Part shown: one piece after another, positions 64,000 through 64,000 of the stretch
Layout: every line of letters starts with the position of its first letter
Numbering within the stretch: position 1 is the stretch's first letter
Source: Promineifilum sp.
GTDB lineage: Bacteria > Chloroflexota > Anaerolineae > Promineifilales > Promineifilaceae
Length of the DNA stretch: 64,000 bases
Direction: 5' to 3'
NCBI GenBank assembly: GCA_020634335.1
Contig: JACKBY010000009.1
Span: 62,001-126,000 of the forward strand
Notes under the pieces: generated by a model
Seen by the model: the letters and a program-made list of their open reading frames with translations, nothing else
Told to the model about the DNA's origin: nothing
Database searches by the model: none
Program-made: the position numbers and the translations under genes

Positions 64000-64000
64000 T

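Overview
The window is a GC-rich bacterial chromosome segment with short intergenic spacers, many of which carry perfect hairpin repeats. No tRNA, rRNA, CRISPR array or transposase was seen. The gene content suggests a member of the Chloroflexota, probably near Anaerolineae/Promineifilum. The grounds are an archaeal-type HMG-CoA synthase/thiolase/DUF35 cluster beside a class II HMG-CoA reductase, a DnaC-like loader with two ATPase modules, a MalT-like LuxR regulator, several multihaem cytochromes, and leaderless-looking promoters. This assignment is inference from gene content and style, not from a marker-gene tree.

Layout. 0-5.4 kb: release factor 1, an AT-rich PD-(D/E)XK nuclease-like gene, a YgiT-type antitoxin whose DUF4258 partner is broken, and an S9 peptidase. 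5.5-9.4 kb: an N-formylglutamate amidohydrolase-like gene, an NMT1/THI5-type lipoprotein plus ABC ATPase with no permease, and a DUF4349 lipoprotein. 9.5-18.2 kb: phosphoesterase, tsaE-tsaB-rimI, sugar-nucleotide epimerase, GbsR-like regulator, thiD, a rhodanese/oxidoreductase pair, and a PadR/HAAS membrane pair. 18.4-25.1 kb: a minus-strand cluster of three multihaem c-type cytochromes (10, 14 and 8 CxxCH motifs) and a b-type cytochrome with a proline-rich arm. 25.4-35.5 kb: gyrA with a structured leader, an rRNA methyltransferase, a zinc-ribbon protein with repeat-derived sequence, DUF711, icd, a gluzincin lipoprotein and a bifunctional nuclease. 35.6-39.1 kb: dnaB, a DnaD-like gene and the tandem DnaC-like gene. 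39.2-42.7 kb: tungstate/molybdate-type ABC ATPase and permease, and a second HExxH surface protein. 43.1-48.6 kb: HMG-CoA reductase, HMG-CoA synthase, a thiolase homologue lacking the usual catalytic Cys and His, a cytosolic periplasmic-binding-protein fold, and DUF35. 48.7-55.1 kb: small membrane proteins, a second medium-chain oxidoreductase and a MalT-like regulator. 55.4-64 kb: lipoprotein, nucleotidyltransferase, alpha/beta hydrolase, SulP-STAS-cNMP transporter, and three AI-2E/PerM-family genes.

How the parts fit. The cytochrome cluster looks like a quinol-to-surface electron conduit: the b-type cytochrome is the membrane entry and about 32 c-haems lie outside the membrane. It has its own terminator and a 10-bp-arm palindrome upstream. 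The HMG-CoA cluster covers the upper mevalonate pathway. dnaB/dnaD/dnaC-like form a replication-loading set.

The less expected signals are: (i) a roughly 120-nt element present twice, each copy upstream of and oriented toward a gene and each followed at the same distance by TATAAT; (ii) the cytochrome conduit, including an internally duplicated decahaem protein with an EF-hand in each half; (iii) the thiolase homologue without catalytic residues; (iv) intergenic palindromes captured inside coding sequence; and (v) a toxin-antitoxin pair with a dead toxin and an intact antitoxin.
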